Under the pieces are notes generated by a model. The model did not search any database, was not told where the DNA came from, and saw only the letters and a list, made by a program, of their open reading frames with translations. DNA of 36,003 nucleotides from assembly GCA_900540385.1 (NCBI GenBank), contig UQFY01000017.1:1-36003 (forward strand). Direction: 5' to 3'. Below are positions 32,851-36,003 of the stretch, one piece after another (position 1 is the first letter of the stretch; each line of letters begins with the position of its first letter). A program made the translations under genes and the position numbers. The stretch comes from an uncultured Mollicutes bacterium (GTDB taxonomy: Bacteria > Bacillota_I > Bacilli_A > RFN20 > CAG-826).

Positions 32851-33972
32851 CTAACGAGTTCTCATTGGGGTGATAAGTTCCACCGTTGTGTCGTCGTTAG
32901 GATTCACGACAACGAACGGCTTCATTTCACCAATGAATTTAAGTTCTACATCATCAGAGCAAAGAGCTTTAACGGCTTGGGTGACAAATAAAGCGTTAAA
33001 GGCGACTTCTAAACGCTCACCTTGATATTGAACGTTGCTAATGGTTTCAGCTCCGGAACCAAATTGATCACTGGAAGAGGTGACTTCAACGCCTTCGCTA
33101 GACATGGCAAGTTTAACGACAGCAGCACGATCGGTAACCAAAATAGAAACACGGTCGATGGCGTTTAGCAATTCGTTTGCTCTCACGCTCAAACGATAGT
33201 TGAAGTTAGAAGGAATGATGGAATTAGAAACAGGGTAATCTCCGGCGATAAGACGGCTCTTCACGATGGTGTTGCCAAAACTGAAGATGATTTTGTTGCC
33301 ACTTGCGGCGATTTCGACTGTTGGCGTTCCTTCGAAAAGACGAGTGACTTCTAAAAGAGTTTTCGCAGGAACGTTCGCAGAGAAACGAATCGATTCGTCA
33401 ATTTCGACGGATTTCTTAGACAATCTAGCGGAATCGGTTGCGGTAGCAATCAATTTTCCTCCTTCGCCTTTTAAGTTGATAGCAGTAAGGATCGGTCTGG
33501 TGTTTTTATCTAGTGCTGCAAAAGCGGTAGTCTCAACAAGCTTTGTTAAATCTTGGCAAGAAACACTAAAAGTATTTTCGCCTTTCTCTAGATCGATGTC
33601 TGGATATTCGTCAGCTGTTTGGCAATTGAGTTGGAAGTTCGTATTTCCATCATCAATCTTTGCAACTCTGTCATCGATGACTTCCAAAGAGATTTCGTCC
33701 CCTTCCATTTTACGGACGACTTCCGTTAGAAGATGGGCGTTAATCAAGGATGTGCCAAAAGAGAAATTACGAATGATTTCTTTTTCTCCTTTTGCTGCAG
33801 GGACCAGTGTCCAAATGGCAATGTCGTCATTGCTTGCAGTGATTTCTAACCCATCGTTATTCATTTCGAGTTTAAAGCCAAGCAACGTTGGATTTACACT
33901 CTTTGAACCGATAGCCCTAGAGGCGATTAGCAAACCTTTGAGAAATTCGTTTTTATTTATCGTGAAACGCAT
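32851..33972 (-). CDS. dnaN: DNA polymerase III beta subunit (sliding clamp)
   Basis: A 373-residue protein that dimerises into the ring clamp tethering polymerase to DNA. It has the three-fold clamp repeat; family blocks include the N-terminal MRFTINKNEFLKGLLIASRAI, the ATDSARL-type motif (IATATDSARLSKKSVEI) and the C-terminal ELITPMRTR ending. The length is normal. AAAGGAG precedes the ATG. It is separated from dnaA by 142 bases that contain DnaA boxes and an A+T-rich stretch. Confidence 0.97.
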   Translation of the reverse strand: MRFTINKNEFLKGLLIASRAIGSKSVNPTLLGFKLEMNNDGLEITASNDDIAIWTLVPAAKGEKEIIRNFSFGTSLINAHLLTEVVRKMEGDEISLEVIDDRVAKIDDGNTNFQLNCQTADEYPDIDLEKGENTFSVSCQDLTKLVETTAFAALDKNTRPILTAINLKGEGGKLIATATDSARLSKKSVEIDESIRFSANVPAKTLLEVTRLFEGTPTVEIAASGNKIIFSFGNTIVKSRLIAGDYPVSNSIIPSNFNYRLSVRANELLNAIDRVSILVTDRAAVVKLAMSSEGVEVTSSSDQFGSGAETISNVQYQGERLEVAFNALFVTQAVKALCSDDVELKFIGEMKPFVVVNPNDDTTVELITPMRTR

Positions 33973-34000
33973 ACGCTATATTCTCCTTTTGTTTATTTAA

Positions 34001-34046
34001 GAAATAATAATATTAATAATATATGACCTGTGGATAATGTGGATAA
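34001..34046. other. oriC, dnaA-dnaN part: tandem DnaA boxes and A+T-rich unwinding region
   Basis: Two perfect DnaA boxes (TGTGGATAA, i.e. TTATCCACA on the minus strand) stand back to back at 34029-34037 and 34038-34046. Beside them, 34001-34024 is almost pure A/T with ATT/AAT triplets, as in a DNA unwinding element with DnaA-trio-like repeats. This is the oriC2 position in B. subtilis. Confidence 0.85.
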
Positions 34047-34068
34047 CTCTCTTTTTCGGAGCATCTTT

Positions 34069-34077
34069 ATTGTATCA
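34069..34077 (-). promoter_or_regulatory. Promoter of dnaN
   Basis: TGA-TACAAT on the minus strand is an extended -10 with a start near 34062. The transcript crosses the tandem DnaA boxes, so DnaA could modulate it. No clear -35. Confidence 0.45.
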
Positions 34078-34114
34078 TCCATCTCTTTTTCTAACACGTT
34101 TTATTCGATTGGTG

Positions 34115-35479
34115 TTAACTTTTCAGTCTTTCCTTTAAGTCGTTTATTACCTTTTGCAAAGCTTCGTCATTTTTCAACGTTTTTTCCACTTTGTTTACAC
34201 CGTTCATCACCGTCGCGTGATCTTTGCCACCGAATACCTTTCCGATTTTGGTGAATGGTGTATCCAATAATTCACGGATGAGATACATGGAGATGTGTCT
34301 TGCCATTGCGATTTGACTCGTTCGAATATTTCCGGTGATCTGATAAGGGGCCAAGTTGTAATAATCGGCAACAACGTTGATTATCTTTTGTTCGGAAAGC
34401 TTTTCTTCGTCCTCTTTTATATTCACGAGACCCGAAACTGATTTCATCGCGGTCTTCAAATCGATATGCTTTGTTGGTTGGATGTTGATCGTATAAAAGA
34501 GCAAACGATCAAACGCACCCTCTAATTCACGGACGTTTTTGCCGAAACGAGACGCCAAGAAGGAGAGCGCTTCTTCATCAAAATCCTCCGTATTTAAGCC
34601 ATTTGCTTCAATTCTCATACGGAGAATACTTTCACAAGTCTCTTTTTCTGGCTGATTGATAGAAAGAGGCAAACCCTGTGTGAAACGCGTCTTCAAACGA
34701 GCATCTAGGCCGTTTAATTTGGAAGGATGCTGGTCTGAAGTTAAGACGATTTGTTTCCCCATCGCGTAGAAATTGTTATAGATGGAGAAAAAGGTTTCCT
34801 CCGTATTCTTCTTATTTGAAAGGAACTGAACGTCATCGACTAGCAACATATCCACGGATGATTTGAACCAATCGACGATAGAAACGCCTTCCCTGTCACC
34901 TTTGACGTATTTGATATATTCGTCTAGGAACTCTTGAGCATGAACGTAAAGGACTCTCAATTTTGGGAATTTTTCCTTCGCAGCGTTCCCTACAGCGTGT
35001 AACAAGTGCGTTTTTCCCAAACCGGAATCTCCGTATATAAGTAATGGATTATAGAATTTTCCAGGATTTTGAGATGCCATCAAAGCGGCTTGATAGGCCT
35101 CTCTATTAGAAGGTCCAACAACGAAGTTTTTAAACGTATAGTTAGGATTTAAGAGAGAGTCCGCGAAATAAGTTCGAGAATTGTCGTTAGAAGAAACGAC
35201 GTCTCTTGTCTCTTTTTGATCAACGGTGATAAAACGAATGACGAAATTTGATTCGGTCGCACCAGCGACGACATCGTTAATCATTTGCTTATATTTTGAA
35301 CTCAAAACCTGCACAGCTACGGTGGAATTAACGATCACTAGTATTTGATTGTCTTTAATGCAATCGATGTAAGAATCATTCAAAAAGGTGTCAAACACCA
35401 TATTATCCTTCATTTCTTCTTTGATTCTTGGAAGGATTCTATCCCACAGTTGGGCTATTTCAGAGATGCTGTTGTTCAT
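34115..35479 (-). CDS. dnaA: Chromosomal replication initiator DnaA
   Basis: A 454-residue AAA+ protein that binds DnaA boxes and melts oriC. Domain I is at the N-terminus (IAQLWDRILPRIKEEM). Walker A is GDSGLGKTHLLHAVGN, Walker B is DMLLVDDVQFL, and the box-recognising helix-turn-helix is at the C-terminus (ARHISMYLIRELLDTPFTKIG then GGKDHATVMNGV). I chose the ATG at 35479; the frame also has a TTG at 35497 that would add six residues, and neither has a strong Shine-Dalgarno. DnaA boxes on both sides of the gene suggest autoregulation. Confidence 0.97.
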   Translation of the reverse strand: MNNSISEIAQLWDRILPRIKEEMKDNMVFDTFLNDSYIDCIKDNQILVIVNSTVAVQVLSSKYKQMINDVVAGATESNFVIRFITVDQKETRDVVSSNDNSRTYFADSLLNPNYTFKNFVVGPSNREAYQAALMASQNPGKFYNPLLIYGDSGLGKTHLLHAVGNAAKEKFPKLRVLYVHAQEFLDEYIKYVKGDREGVSIVDWFKSSVDMLLVDDVQFLSNKKNTEETFFSIYNNFYAMGKQIVLTSDQHPSKLNGLDARLKTRFTQGLPLSINQPEKETCESILRMRIEANGLNTEDFDEEALSFLASRFGKNVRELEGAFDRLLFYTINIQPTKHIDLKTAMKSVSGLVNIKEDEEKLSEQKIINVVADYYNLAPYQITGNIRTSQIAMARHISMYLIRELLDTPFTKIGKVFGGKDHATVMNGVNKVEKTLKNDEALQKVINDLKERLKS

Positions 35480-35504
35480 AAAAATTACCGTCTTCAATTC
35501 TATG

Positions 35505-35850
35505 CTTTTTGTGGAAAAATATCGATGAGAAAACGACGAAAATTATTTTTTCCACAATCAAAGGGTCTCAAACGTTTGAATTTGATGACTTTTTGACTTT
35601 TCCACAATTTTCAAAATGTGGACAAAATGTGGAAAACCAATATCGAATTTATCTTTGTGGAAAACTTTCCTTTTTGATAGAAATCAACTTGTCAGCCTAT
35701 TGAAAAACAATAGAAAACATCGAATATAAAACCATTTGTTCACCGAATCCACAGGAAGGAATTCACATGGGTGTTAAGAACTATTTATCGATTTCTTGAC
35801 TCTGTGAATTGTTTTCTGACATTGAGAAAACCTTCAAAATGTGGATAAGT
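35505..35850. other. oriC, upstream part: DnaA box cluster
   Basis: Seven box-like 9-mers: TGTGGAAAA at 35510-35518, 35628-35636 and 35656-35664; TTTTCCACA at 35548-35556 and 35598-35606; TGTGGACAA at 35617-35625; and a consensus TGTGGATAA at 35840-35848. Density and mixed orientation mark a replication origin upstream of dnaA. A perfect palindrome TCAAACGTTTGA (35568-35579) lies among them. No gene is seen in 35498-36003. Confidence 0.9.
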
Positions 35851-35894
35851 TCCATTTCCTTAATAAAATGTTAAGAGGAAGCCTTGGTAGTTGG

Positions 35895-36000
35895 TTGACA
35901 ATGGACAATGTGACAATTCGCCTTTTCCCTTTAAGGGGAAGGAATGTATAGTCATTACGCATCAATCATAAAAACGTGAAGAAAAGCGGGTTTCCACGTT
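35895..36000 (+). promoter_or_regulatory. Promoter-like elements and hairpin at the right edge
   Basis: GACAAT occurs three times (35897-35902, 35904-35909, 35912-35917), the first inside a perfect -35-like TTGACA (35895-35900). A TATAGT (35947-35952) could be a -10. At 35973-36000, AACGTG + GAAA pair with TTTC + CACGTT around a 6-base loop with a 2-base bulge. In Bacilli the next gene here is usually rpmH, divergent from dnaA, but the window ends first. Confidence 0.4.
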
Positions 36001-36003
36001 CGG

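Noticed and set aside
33266..34000. A 244-codon open frame on the plus strand opposite dnaN
   Set aside because: It lies entirely antisense to a certain gene, has no recognisable domain or Shine-Dalgarno, and reflects codon bias of dnaN.
35498..36003. parS site for ParB/Spo0J
   Set aside because: No match to TGTTTCACGTGAAACA was seen. The CACGTT near the edge belongs to a hairpin and is too different.
1..36003. Insertion sequences, prophage genes, CRISPR arrays, tRNA or rRNA genes
   Set aside because: No transposase, integrase, phage motif, regular spaced repeats or tRNA/rRNA signature was found on reading either strand.

Overview
The window is a low-GC bacterial chromosome segment around the replication origin. 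The order on the minus strand (oriC, dnaA, dnaN, S4-domain gene, recF, gyrB, gyrA, then a glycosyltransferase gene and serS) is the classical Bacillota/Bacilli origin layout. TGA acts as a normal stop, seen in several ATGA start/stop overlaps, and Trp is TGG. This argues against a Mycoplasma-type code. The compact genes, frequent 1-4 nt overlaps and A+T-rich spacers suggest an uncultured Bacilli/Erysipelotrichia-like or RF39-like lineage, but the exact taxon is not readable from the sequence.

Layout from left to right. (1) 1-400: rpmE (minus) with promoter and terminator. (2) 609-7732: a plus-strand operon encoding a large lipoprotein, a membrane protein fused in frame to an ABC ATPase (with a perfect internal Shine-Dalgarno and ATG before the ATPase part), an ABC-2-like permease and a small anchored Ig-like protein. 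This is the most novel-looking module. (3) 7745-9476 (minus): a small membrane protein, a metallo-beta-lactamase-fold hydrolase and an unknown protein. (4) 9571-12296: a tldD/tldE-type protease pair. (5) 12528-13142: an orphan AbiEi-like antitoxin-type winged-helix protein on a predicted leaderless mRNA, followed by about 465 gene-free bases holding a candidate structured RNA. (6) 13608-21801 (minus): an operon read right to left as MacB-like ABC transporter, P-type ATPase, psuG and a TetR regulator, all with overlapping stops and starts. A near-perfect 25-bp palindrome sits in its promoter, and a degenerate M50-type membrane protein gene lies downstream. (7) 21903-24061: tadA, the SRP RNA gene, an S66 LD-carboxypeptidase and a small membrane protein. 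(8) 24233-35479: serS, glycosyltransferase, gyrA, gyrB, recF, S4, dnaN, dnaA (minus). (9) 34001-34046 and 35505-35850: two clusters of DnaA boxes flanking dnaA, forming a bipartite origin.

How the genes fit together: the right third is replication initiation and DNA topology. The TetR operon looks like an inducible transport response with a nucleoside-salvage enzyme embedded in it. The 609-7732 operon looks like a cell-envelope export or remodelling system whose substrate cannot be read from sequence. Several small genes lack a Shine-Dalgarno and have a -10 box about 5-13 nt before the start codon, so leaderless or near-leaderless mRNAs are probably common here. No tRNA, rRNA, insertion sequence, prophage or CRISPR array was seen.
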